Below are positions 47,221 to 57,282 of a stretch of DNA of 64,000 nucleotides, piece after piece. The notes beneath the pieces were generated by a model. That model was not told the DNA's origin and made no database searches. It worked only from the letters and a program-made list of their open reading frames with translations. Source of the DNA: Mercurialis annua (Eukaryota; Streptophyta; Magnoliopsida; Malpighiales; Euphorbiaceae); NCBI RefSeq assembly GCF_937616625.2, contig NC_065576.1, positions 6,760,501 through 6,824,500 on the forward strand, written 5' to 3'. Position 1 is the first letter of the stretch. Each line of letters begins with the position of its first letter. The position numbers and the translations under genes are program-made.

Positions 47221-47830
47221 TGTTTTCTGCAGAAAATCGTTTTTTTTGCAGAAAATCGTTTTTTTGCAGAAAATCGTTTTTTCCATTATAAAATCGTTTT
47301 TTATGCTATTTTTTAGATCTGAAACTGAAAAAAAATAAAGAGCAATTTTTATAGATCTGAGAATTAAAATAAATCGCAATGATCACCACAATCTAAGAAA
47401 AAAATCGCTAAAACTAAATATGGAAGAACGGTGGATCGATGATGGCGACAGGATGGCAGATCGACGACGGCGTGATGGCGGAACGACGGCGGATCGATGA
47501 AGGAACAACAACAGAACAATAGAAAAAGAAGAAAAGAAAATGAAAAGAAAAAAGAAAATGGAGAAGAAGAAGAAGAAAGAAGAGAGAGAGAGAGAGAGAG
47601 AAGAGAGAGGAAAGAAAAGAAATCAGAGAACAAAAAGAAAATACACGTGTTAAAGTAATAAAATAAATACTTAGAGTAAAAAATAATATAAAAGAAGTAT
47701 TATTATAATAAAAAAAGAGTTTAGAGTAAAAAAATAAAAGTGCTAAAAAAGTGAGGTATTTTTTCTATCTTTTCCTTGTTGAGGTAAACATTACTATTAT
47801 TTTAAAAAATAGGGTATTTTCCCTAATTTT

Positions 47831-48002
47831 CTCAAACCTAAATGAAATGGTATCCATAACTAGCCCAACTTGAAAAGATATGAACTTGGACCAGGCCCAT
47901 TGGATGCCTTGTTTTCACTTCCCCCAATTTGAACAGCTTATCCTATCAGCATTTTCCCTCCCAATTCTCTCAATGTGAAACGCCCGTCAACTGTTCGACG
48001 AA
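47831..48002 (+). promoter_or_regulatory. Short promoter and leader of the Myb/SANT gene
   Basis: About 170 bases separate the foldback element from the start codon. They contain AGGCCCATTGG (site II-like GGCCCA, about 47894-47904) and AGCCCAAC. No TATA box is obvious, which is usual for broadly expressed plant genes with site II motifs. Any upstream control must act across or from within the transposon. Confidence 0.45.
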
Positions 48003-50275
48003 ATGCCAAAGCCAAACAACTCCACAAAAATAAAACCCATCACCACCATCTCCACCAAGAAGCACGAGATAACCACCCCTCTCCGAAGATCACAGAGACT
48101 TGTCCACAAAAGTCCCCAGGATCTGCATACTGAAACCCCGAAACCAGCAGCGAATCGCGCAAAAAACACCTCAAAGAAACTGACGGAATCTGAGAAAAAG
48201 TTGACGATTTGTGGGATTCCGGCTCCTGGGTTTAGAAGATCCCCGAGGTTTAGTAATAGGGTAGAGGAGAATTCGAGTGTTCGGCGATCTTCGAGGCTTT
48301 CTTTGCTCGATACGAGCAGTGTTAAGCCCAAGAAAAATGTAGATTCTTCTTCAGTTAAATGTAAAGATAATAGTAAGGGTGTGCGTAAGTGCGATGAATT
48401 TGTGCAGAAAGGCGAAAAGAAGACTCGGGATTGTGTGAATTGCTCGACGGTGATTGGTCTTGAAGCGGTGAAAAGGAGAGATTTTTGTGGGAAAAGTCAA
48501 GAAATTAGGGTTACTAAGAAGAGGAAGAGAGGAGAGAAATGTGATAAGAATAATGCAAGTGTCAAAGATTGGACAAACGAGCAGGAAATCGCGTTGCAAA
48601 GAGCTTACATAATTGCTAAGCCTACTCCTAATTTCTGGAATCAGGTCTCCAAGATGGTAATTTTTGCTATGCTACCCTTTTTATTCCTTTAATTTCTGAA
48701 CAAAATGTTTTATTTATGTTTGATGATACAATTTAGATGAGCATGTTTTATTTTAAGAAAGATTTTAATTATTTCAATGTATGAAGTGCTAAACTCATGG
48801 AGTAAATGATTGAAAGAAAATGGTCGTATTGTTATGCAGATTGTTCAGTCTCATGTTAATTACATTGAAAAGGGTGTGGGGTAGTTTGCATATGAAGATC
48901 ATATGGTAATCTAGTTTTTTTTAGAGACTGTATGTGAAAATATGCAATGGAGCTTAATTATAGATATGCAAATTTCTAACAAATTAAAATTGTCAATTTT
49001 GTGATTCCAACATATTTGACACTTGTTCTTTCCTAAGCTGAAATCAAGATTCAAAGTTGAAGTCTAGCAAAAGTCGGTTTTTTTTCCAGTTTCCTCTTCT
49101 GTTGATGAACCGTTGAGCTAAACACAAAATTGCTTATCCTGGATTACAATTTACGTTTCCAGTACAGTTTTTCTTTCTCGCGGTTATTTACATCACTATT
49201 CTCGAGAGGTTATGATTTGATTTTTTGATCATTAATCATTTGAATGTTGCATGTTGTACAATTTTATTTCGTAAAATGAGTGAAAGTAGGAGTGCAACGT
49301 CTACATGATGAATGAACTTAGTTCCTTGAAACATATTAGCTGTTATGGTATTATCTTATGCGGTTTTATGTTGAAGTTGAAAATTCAAGATTCAGATATA
49401 AGCATCAATCAGATATGTCAGAAAAATCATATGCTTGTTTGATTAAATGAACTATACTTGTTTGAAGTTTAAGGTTTCAGTTTATGTTATTTATATGATG
49501 ATAATATCTTCATATAGTGTAACCATATATGCAAAATTAATGTCAGGTTCCTGGAAAGTCTGCAAAGGATTGCTTTGACAGAATTCATTCTGACCATTCA
49601 ACTCCCCCTCAATTGTTGCCTCGATCAAGGGCAAAGAGAATGAACTCATCGCCTCTTGGTCGATTTTCGCTCTCTGCTGAAAATTTTCTTAGCCCCTCTA
49701 GGCTGAAGGTTAAGAGTCTTCATCGCAATAAATTGAAGAGTCATATGGCACACAAAACTGTCAGAAAATTGCTGCAAAAGCATAATTGCGCGGACCAGAA
49801 TTACAATGGAGACCTGTTTTCGATCCTGGAACCAAATGTGAGTTTACCGAGTCAAGATCTTCAGCTTAATAATTTCAATTCTACCCCAACATGTGTGCAA
49901 GAAAAGAGAGGATTCCTTCGGAAGTGTAATGAGAGGTCTTCATCTGGCAAGAAAAAGCAGGACTTTACGTTTAGTCCTCCGGTGCTAAAGCCGGTCAAAA
50001 ACAGCATGTTGCATGAGAAATACATTGATCAGTTACATGTACGGGAGGCAAAGAGAAAGAAGGCCTGTACCCGAGCAGGAAAAGAGAATCGTGGGCGGAT
50101 TAATATTCCGAAAACAGATGTAGTTTCTGCTGCAAAAAATGCGTTGGTTTCTGATGCCAGAGATGCTATCAGTAAGCTTCAACATCTACAAAACGTATCA
50201 AATGATGAATTTTCTGATATCGATGCTGATAATTGCGTAGATAGCGATGGTGACGATGATGTTTGGATAGCATAG
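48003..50275 (+). CDS. Basic nuclear protein with Myb/SANT-like domain
   Basis: Two exons (48003-48656 and 49547-50275; intron 890 bp, GT-AG, phase 0) give 460 aa. The N-terminal third is basic and Ser/Thr-rich with three related motifs, LRRSQRL, FRRSPRF and VRRSSRL, and an NLS-like KKRKRGEKCDKN near residue 175. A single SANT/Myb-like fold spans the intron: WTNEQEIALQRAYIIAKPTP (about 191), NFWNQVSKM, VPGKSAKDCFDRIHSDH, with Trp/Phe hydrophobic positions in place. The second exon adds SPLGRFSLSAENFLSPSR, a Lys-rich stretch and a very acidic C-terminus (DIDADNCVDSDGDDDVWIA). The SANT variant with 'VPGKS..DCF' resembles plant TRF-like/Myb proteins and, more distantly, the SANT of Mis18-binding proteins. 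DNA or chromatin binding is inferred; the exact role is unknown. Confidence 0.85.
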
Positions 50276-50617
50276 CAATGAAATGTAGTAAAATTTTCTA
50301 AAATTTAGAATCTTAGCATAGCTGAGTCTTTCTTATATAGTAATTGTTAATTCCTTGATCCACTTTTATAGGATAATTCAGTGTTCTGATTGTAAAATTT
50401 GTTCTGATTTTTGTAGAATTGTATGTTAGTGTTAATTTCTAGGTAATGTGCAGGTTTTTTCGTTTCAAAGGTTGAATTTGCTTTATTCTGCCTACTGAGT
50501 CTTCATAGGTTTTCAACTCATTAATTCAATTTAGGAAGGATATTTGTGGTCCACCGATTTGTTATTGTGAAATCAAATAGATCTAATTTGATCAATTAAG
50601 GACATGTAAGCCCAAAA
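50276..50617 (+). other. 3' UTR of the Myb/SANT gene
   Basis: T-rich sequence follows the stop codon, with TTGTAA and TGTTAGTGT-type motifs common in plant 3' ends. The transcript probably ends near 50380-50480. No gene. Confidence 0.5.
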
Positions 50618-50626
50618 ATTTCTAAA

Positions 50627-51012
50627 GGCCTAATCGATATAAAACATTCAAACATTTGTGTTTTTACAAATCTAACCAACACTTTTAATATCAATAATTC
50701 TATCTCAAAGTTGAAAATCCACAGCAATTTTAACCAATTTAACTAATTATACAGTTTGAAATGTATTATTAGTATTTATAATGATAAGTTAAGAAAATTG
50801 TGTATTTTTTTTTATAAAAAAATCACTTTATTTAATATTTTTACATATATAATTTCTAAAATTCATTTTTAATGCATAATTTTACATATCGATTAAGTAA
50901 TTTTTGGAATTGGATTAAAATTATTGGAATATGATAGAAATAATGAAATTAAAAGATTTGGTTATATTTGCAAAACATAAAAAATGTTTGAGTTTTTTTA
51001 GATGATTAGGCC
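50627..51012. mobile_element. Mutator-like MITE, 386 bp
   Basis: Ends GGCCTAATCGATATAAAACA and, inverted, GGCCTAATCATCTAAAAAAA, continuing through CATTCAAACATTTGTG / ACTCAAACATTTTTTATG. The flanks ATTTCTAAA (50618-50626) and CTTTCTAAA (51013-51021) give an 8-of-9 TSD. It lies between the two convergent genes. Confidence 0.82.
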
Positions 51013-51087
51013 CTTTCTAAATTCATGTAAAATACATGCAAATTCAAATGGAATAACAAGATAATTTGGATCCAGTTGACATAAATT

Positions 51088-51430
51088 ACAAACTTCTGAA
51101 TTTGTTTGACCTAAATAGATAATGTTGCATCCAATTGATTCCAACTCACAAGTTTGTGGATTGAAATGATTTTCTCTCAATATATTTTTATGCCTCCATA
51201 ATATGTTATGGCATCAATTGCCAAAACAAATAATAGTTCGTGATTTAAAATTGAAAATTCGTGTTAAATTTACAAAACACGACAAAGTTTTTAATTTATT
51301 TTACAATTACTCCAATTATAAACTTATGGATTTATTTGATCTTAATAGATAAATTGAACCTAATTAATTCTGCCACACAAGTTTATGGATTGAAATATAT
51401 TTCTCTCATTAATTTTTATGCCATCATTAT
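51088..51430. repeat. Direct repeat of about 115 bp
   Basis: The segment 51088-51200 (ACAAACTTCTGAATTTG, CACAAGTTTGTGGATTGAAA, TTTTTATGCCTCCATAAT) recurs at about 51315-51430 (ATAAACTTATGGATTTA, CACAAGTTTATGGATTGAAA, TTTTTATGCCATCATTAT). The two copies are roughly three-quarters identical by eye. Neither carries an ORF worth calling; the 60-codon frame at 50998-51180 is incidental. Confidence 0.7.
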
Positions 51431-51439
51431 TGATCACTA

Positions 51440-51893
51440 GATATTCTTCAAGATTTTAGGACAAAAGAGTCACTATCTAGTGCAATTCTTAATTTTCAAT
51501 TATTGATGTAGTTATGTCTCATGCAAGAACAAGACATCAAAATACACTCACCTAATATTTAAATATTTAAGCTTATAACTAAAACAAAAAACAAAAATAT
51601 AATCATTATACATAAATTCCATATATTTATTCCAAAAACATTCCTGCTCTACAAAGGAATTTAAGCAAACATTCTTATCTAATTCCAGATGCATTTAATG
51701 TTTTTCTTTTAGAAGAAGGAATAGATGGCCCAAATATAATAAATATACTATTCTACAATAAGATGTGAGAATATGGAGATTATTAATTAACATATTAAAC
51801 TAAAACACTCTCTTAATTAATTAATTATTACATAAATCTTAGTTGCAAAATTCCTTAAACAGACTTAGAAATATCCAAATCTAACATTTTCTT
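51440..51893 (-). other. 3' UTR of bHLH gene and short spacer
   Basis: AT-rich sequence downstream of the bHLH stop codon (minus strand). The 3' UTR most likely occupies about 51650-51893; its end is not defined. Confidence 0.45.
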
Positions 51894-54257
51894 TTACAGA
51901 CATCTTCCTCCATAACCAGCAGTTCTGAACAATGCTTGTTTTATTTCTTCAGGACTTAGTACTGTTCTCTGCTCAGCTTCCTGACAACAGAAACACCAAA
52001 ATACATGTGCATTTACATACAAAAGCTGATTCAAATAATATTTAATTAATATCAATTTAAATAAATCATTAATCTTAGGTAGTAATTCTAGCGATTTTAA
52101 GCACGTCTTTAAAAATATGGCATAAGAAGGTTTGTTTTTTACATTCGTTTTTTGGCATTTTGGACCTCAAATTATTTTTTTTCTTCACCAAACCACGCCG
52201 TTTTAGCGGGGTTTCACTTTTCATGACTGAAACGACGTTGGATAATGCTTTTAGACTAAAACATGAAAAGTTAAACCTTTTAATGCTACATTTTAAAAAC
52301 TGTGTTTAAATCGTTATACAGATAAAACGTGAAGTGTTTTTAGAAATAACTCTTTTAAAATTCACCGTTTGCCCCATGACTAATAGGTAAATGATAATTG
52401 AAATCTGTAGTAAGGATTTCAGTTAAATAGAACTAAATGTCGTGTAAAAACAGTGAATATTTAAAAATTTAATAAAATAAAATAATAATTTTGACATAAT
52501 ATCAGTGTGGAGATAGCGATTTTTCCTAATCGCATCATACTTAATTAAGAAATTAATTAATTAATTATTACCTCTAAACAAGAAGCTTGCACAGAAAAAT
52601 CATTGAAGCAACTAATAACACATTGCTGAATCTCAAGGCCTAATGCTTCCAATGTGTTCACAGTTGACAACAATAATCCTGGCTTTGATGAACAGCAGAT
52701 ATCGATTCGAGTATCGATTTCTCTCCTATCAACTTTAAACTGCAAAATCAAGAACTGGGTACTTGAAAATGCATTAATTTTATGAAATCTTGATTAAAAA
52801 TTATAAATTTTGATTATTTACCTTAGGGGAATTTCTAATTAGTACTTCATTAGGCTTAATCTCATTTAAGCTGGATATTATGGTCATTTCATTAGTACTC
52901 TCTTCACTATTTTCTTCTTCTTGTAGCTTATTAATCTTTTCAAGAAGCTCTTTCATGTAATCTATGGTGTCTCCAAGAATTGAAGTTCTATCCATCTGTT
53001 CAAATTCAAGAAAACACAAAAACAAAAAATCAAAGAAAATTAAATTGCAGCATTATTTAACCATAAATTTTCAAGTTCTTGAAAATAATTCAAGAATTGA
53101 AGTTCTGTTTATCTGCTAAAAATCAAGAAAACAAAATGAAAATGCAGCATTATTTAACTCTTAGTTTTCAATTTCTTGAAAATAAATCAAGAATTGAAGT
53201 TCTATCCATATGCTAAAAATCAAGAAAACAAACAAACAAAAAATCAAAGAAAACAAAATTGCAGCATTTTTTAACTACAAATTTTCAATTTCTTGAAAAT
53301 ATATCAAAAATTGATTGCAATCTGCTAAAAATCAAGAAAACAAAAATTTGCAGCAATGTTTAACTATAAACTTTCAAGTTCTTGAAAATAAATCAAGAAT
53401 TGAAGTTCTGTCCATCAGCTAAAAATCAAGAAAGTAAACAAACGAAAAACCAAGAAAATAAAATTGCAGCATTATTTAACTCATAATTTTCAAGTTCTTG
53501 AAAATAAATCAAGAATTGAAGTTATGTTTATCTGCTTAAAATGAAGAAAATAAACAAACAAACAAAAATGAAAATGCAGCTTTATGTAGCTCTAAGTTTT
53601 CAAGTTCTTGAAAACAAATCAAGAAATAATACAAATATATAACAGAATCACCTTGCTGATCTTGGGGACTATTGATCTTAGCATCGAAAGGCGGTCATTT
53701 AATCGCTTTCTTCTTCTTCTTTCCGCCATTAAATTCTTTGAAGGTTGTCCATCAACTTTCTTGGACTTGTTTTTTTTCTCTGAACTCAAACCAACATTGA
53801 AAATCTGACAATTATTATTATTATTAATCTCAGCTTTGCAGCTTAATCTTTCATCAAAACTATGATTTCTAAGAAGAGCACTACCGAGTTCTTCATCTTC
53901 AACAAATGATGGGTAATTTTCTTGGGTTTGAAAAGGACCAGAATGGTCATTAAGTTCTGCAGAAGGTACTGTAGTGGTAATTAAGCCATCAAAAAAAGGG
54001 TAAGTTTGGTCATGAAAATTAGAACAATCAAATGTAGGTAACCCTAAAAAAGAAGAAGGATTTGGAGTTGCAGAAGATGATGATAAACTTGTATTATTTT
54101 CATCAAAAGAATCAAAATTATTCCATGAGCCATTACTAAAGAACTGATCATTAGAGACAGTTGTAGAGAAATTAGTTGGCCAATTAGTAGAATGATTGTC
54201 TCTAATTGTTGGAGCTTGAAGTAATTCTTCTAAGAAACCATGGTGAGAGAGCTCCAT
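51894..54257 (-). CDS. bHLH93-like: bHLH transcription factor, bHLH93/bHLH61-like
   Basis: Nuclear dimeric DNA-binding factor of plant bHLH subgroup IIIb (the ICE/SCREAM neighbourhood), expected to bind E-boxes (CANNTG). Four exons, all GT-AG and phase 0 (53652-54257, 52822-52995, 52572-52739, 51894-51980), give 344 aa. The N-terminus [16 protein letters not shown] and the C-terminus [17 protein letters not shown] are characteristic of the bHLH93 type. The bHLH domain is at about residues 174-225: basic [20 protein letters not shown] with the His/Glu-Arg-type contact residues E179 and R183, then [25 protein letters not shown] across intron 1. A C-terminal ACT-like fold ([20 protein letters not shown]) serves dimerisation. 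In Arabidopsis this subgroup acts in flowering, stomatal and stress control; the role here is inferred. The N-terminal half has Asn and Ser runs. Intron 1 holds an unusual tandem array. Confidence 0.95.
52070..52365. mobile_element. MITE relic in bHLH intron 3
   Basis: Within the 591-bp third intron (51981-52571), a less AT-rich block (CACGCCGTTTTAGCGG, GAAACGACGTTGGATAATG, ACATGAAAAGTTAAACC) resembles the interior of the element at 28211-28527 (CAAAACGACATCTGATAAT, AAATGAAAAGTCGGG). Termini and TSD are not clear. Splice sites of the host intron are unaffected. Confidence 0.45.
52976..53630. repeat. Tandem array in bHLH intron 1 overlapping the exon-2 acceptor
   Basis: About six units of roughly 90-120 bp fill the 656-bp intron. 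Each has TTCAAGTTCTTGAAAATAAA, then CAAGAATTGAAGTTCT, then a CAAGAAAACAAA stretch and TGCAGCATTATTTAAC. The GAATTGAAGTTCT part recurs near 52979, 53095, 53191, 53397 and 53510, with a weak copy near 53310. The first copy is the real start of exon 2: read on the minus strand it is CAG|ATGGATAGAACTTCAATT. The array therefore carries duplicated acceptor/exon boundaries. Confidence 0.85.
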
Positions 54258-54354
54258 TGATTCTTTTTCTTGAAAAAAAAGGGTTGAAGAGTGAGTTAGG
54301 ATGATCCAAAGAAGAGGATGCTTAAGTTAAGAACATGAACTTGCACCAAGTGGG

Positions 54355-54382
54355 AAGAATATATGTATATATATATATGATC
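54355..54382 (-). promoter_or_regulatory. TATA region of the bHLH gene
   Basis: An AT-alternating block (about 54360-54379) reads ATATATATATATACATAT on the minus strand, some 100 bases before the start codon; transcription likely begins about 30 bases further on. It is the only TATA-like block between the gene and the MITE at 54419, so the core promoter is squeezed against that insertion. Confidence 0.5.
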
Positions 54383-54418
54383 TTTTATTAATATGTTATA
54401 ATTTGATATTAAAATATA

Positions 54419-55015
54419 GGTTTAATTCCTTAAAAAATCCCCACCTTGTATTTTTTTTGTTTATACCCTAACCTTGTACAAACACCATTTGTATCCCATT
54501 TTGAGTTTTTATGTTTCATCTCTACCCAAAAGCATTAAATTATACTCTTTTCATTTGAAAAAGAGTTTAAAACAATCCTTCATTTTTAATTTATATACTA
54601 ATTAGATATTAATGTTATTAATAGTATAAAAATACCATCTTCAAAAAAAAATTAAAAATAATAATAATTTTTTTCAAAAGTATTTTCGAATTTTTTTTAA
54701 CTTTTTTATTTTTTTAAAAAATATTTCCGACAAAAAAATCAAAAATAATAATAATTTTTTTATTTTATAAAATTAAATTAATTAATTAATTATTTGGATG
54801 TATTTGATTATTTTTTAAGTTTAAAGATTTATTTGTATTTTTTAAAATAAAAAAAGTATGTTTCAAACTCTTTTCCAAATAAAAAAAGTATAATTTAATG
54901 CTTTTGGGTAGAGATGAAACATAAAAACTCAAAATTGGGTACAAATGGTGTTTTTACAAGATTAGGGTATAAACGAAAAAAAATGCAAGATGAGGGTTTT
55001 TTAAAGAATTAAGCC
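54419..55015. mobile_element. Mutator-like MITE, 597 bp, 10-bp TSD
   Basis: Perfect 10-bp direct repeat TTAAAATATA at 54409-54418 and 55016-55025. Ends GGTTTAATTCCTTAAAAAAT and, inverted, GGCTTAATTCTTTAAAAAAC. Subterminal parts such as TTTTTATGTTTCATCTCTAC are exactly inverted. It lies about 160 bases upstream of the bHLH start codon and about 40 bases from its TATA region. No ORF. Confidence 0.93.
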
Positions 55016-55025
55016 TTAAAATATA

Positions 55026-56620
55026 TTTATAAAAGTCATCTTGATTTTTAATTGTTAAGACGGGTTCACAAATAAACTAGTCACAAAAATACAAGAGTGT
55101 GTAAATAAACCTAAATTTTCAAAGGGTTATTTGCATTTAAATCTCTATTAAATATTGGGATAATTGGTATTTTTCTCCTGATATTAAATCGTAATTATTA
55201 GTTCTTCCACGAATTTTTAAAAATCAATTGTTTACCCCTTGACATTTGACTAAATTAATTATTGCTTCCTTTAGAAGATCTGATTGTCAAAAATAAAGTC
55301 TATTTTGACCTTTAATTTTTTTTTTTTAAAAGAAGTATATAAAATTACTAAAAGATACAAATGATTTTTTAAAATAGTTTCAAATTATTTATAAATCCAT
55401 AATGTTTCTATAAATACTTTCTTCGGACAGACTATGCAATATTTGACGGTCTTTAATGACTGGAATAACATCTAATGATACTTTTAGATTAGAAGTGCTC
55501 ATAAATATAAAATTGAACCTTTTTAAGCCACGTTTTAATAAATATGTTTAAATTACAGTAAAAATAAAATGTGAGATAGTTTTTATAATTAATCAGTTTA
55601 AAAGTAAACTAATTTATATGAGCTTTACCCACAAATTCAAGTGTAGAATTGATCATTTACTCAATTTTTTTAACTCAGATTATTTACTCATTTTTTTAAG
55701 AAAAAAATCGTCAAATAAGGCTAAAATGCAAATAATTATTTGTGAGCAGCAGCTCTTTGTCTATCGGTCACCAATTATTTTAGATAATATTTTTATGATT
55801 TATGACATTATTTTAGCTTTTTAATCTTCTTCTCATGTTTTCTTTTTCGGCCGTGACTAGTTTTTCTCTTATTCTTAGATATAAATAATCTCATAAATTA
55901 TAAAGAATGAATATGGATTCTGGTTTTATTTTTTCTGTGGGTTGTATTATAAGTGATGTTTTTATTTTTTATTTTTTATTAATCAGACAAACGTAACATT
56001 TAATCCCATGCTCTGATCAGATGTTTGACCCACAAGTGTGCATGAGCTGAAAAGGATGGAACTAAAAGATCATAGCCAAGCTTCCTTTATTATTTGTTTG
56101 CAATTTTTTTTATTCTCATATTTGTAACTTTATTTTTTATTTTTTAGGGGTTTATGCGATAAATTTTACAAATTTCTGCATAGAATACATACTATTTTTT
56201 TTTTAATTCTCACATGTTAATATAGTAACAATATTCCATTTCATGGTAGTCCATAAAAAGAAAAAAGTAATTATTATTTACTCCAATTTTCTTCCTCATA
56301 TACTCCCAAAATAAATTTCATTATTACCAAATATATTTGTGGACCAGCTTTGTAAGAGAAAAATCCAATGTACAGACAGTGAATAAATATGTATCCAAAT
56401 TATTTAAAAGATTGCTTAGATTCGTAATTTTATTTTAATATGGGAAAGAAATTGCAGGTGACTTAGGGGTCCATTGAGGAAATTGTTGGTTCACCTCTCT
56501 ATAGGCAGGATGGGAAAATATACCTAATTGTCTCTGCATTATATGAAATTAATAATTGGGTAATATAATATATATGGTTAATTTATTTATGTGTCACCAT
56601 CAAATGCTATCTAAATATCA
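55026..56620. other. Intergenic region, no gene seen
   Basis: The 68-codon frame at 55618-55824 has no recognisable features. From 55200 to 55560 there are strings (GTTCTTCCACG, TTTACCCCTTGACATTTGA, TTTTTAAGCCACGTTTTAA) typical of decayed Mutator-like MITE arms, but the limits are not resolved. Confidence 0.4.
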
Positions 56621-57102
56621 ATGTTGTCAAATACGGTCCGATTACAAAACCGGTAGCATTAGAGGGTCAAAGGTTAAAAATTTGACCGGCGTTCAACTGG
56701 GGTTAAACCCCGATTATGAAAATATAAATATATGATAGAAGTCACAACTATTCGATATTATATATATTATATAATAAAAGATATAGACATAAGATTCCAA
56801 ATAGTTTTGTGGTATAATGAACATCCATTCAATTTCTACCACCAAGATCCAAATTCCATGATTGCCATTTAATTTTTTTATTTTTATGTAAAGACAATGC
56901 TATTATTACTCAAACCGGGCTAGATTTATTGATTAGTTAGCCGGTTAATGGTTTTAATTTAGCGGTTACCCGGCTAGTTTGATGAAAAATCCACGGATTT
57001 GTGATTATAAGAGTTTTTGGTGCAACCCAAACTGTTGATCTGACCGATTCGAGAGATTTCCGGGCTAATTGATCAGTCCGGCCCGAATTTGACAACCATA
57101 TT
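56621..57102. mobile_element. TIR element ending TTGTCAAAT, probably hAT-like
   Basis: Ends ATGTTGTCAAATACGGTCCG and, inverted, ATGGTTGTCAAATTCGGGCC match. GC-richer subterminal parts hold CCGGT/ACCGG pairs. The flanking bases do not give a clean TSD, so the superfamily is uncertain. Confidence 0.55.
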
Positions 57103-57282
57103 AAACATGCTCTTGCTTTAACGTGCTCAAGAATTCCATAATTCCGTTAATAGTAATTTTCTTTCTGAAAATGCAATTTATGTGAACATTCACAAACATA
57201 TTCATAGAAATTATTCTTTTAGTAAAGACATATATATGATTAATTTCGGGACCTCAATGTAAGAATGTTACTATGTTAGCTA

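Larger units (their letters stand above)
46012..47803. mobile_element. Large foldback (inverted-repeat) element, about 1.8 kb
   Basis: The outer left sequence (AATAATAGGAAATACTACCT, then GTGGAAAAGATATTAAGAAT) is inverted at the right (complement of AATAATAGTAATGTTTACCT, AAGGAAAAGATAGAAAAAAT). Symmetry continues inward: CT-repeat on the left against GA-repeat on the right; a GC-rich CGCCATC/CGTCGTTCC patch against GATGGCGGAACGACGG; GCAGAAAA/CGATTTT blocks; and ATCATAAC arrays meeting near 46925. The ends could reach 45990 and 47830; no clean TSD was found. All frames here are low-complexity by-products. It ends about 170-200 bases before the Myb/SANT start codon. Confidence 0.75.

Noticed and set aside
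47987..48331. Minus-strand frame of 114 codons
   Set aside because: Antisense to the N-terminal coding part of the Myb/SANT gene, which has the better splice and domain support.
52976..53630. Possible CRISPR-like array
   Set aside because: Regularly repeated units are present, but this is a plant intron, the units have no unique spacers and they contain exon sequence.
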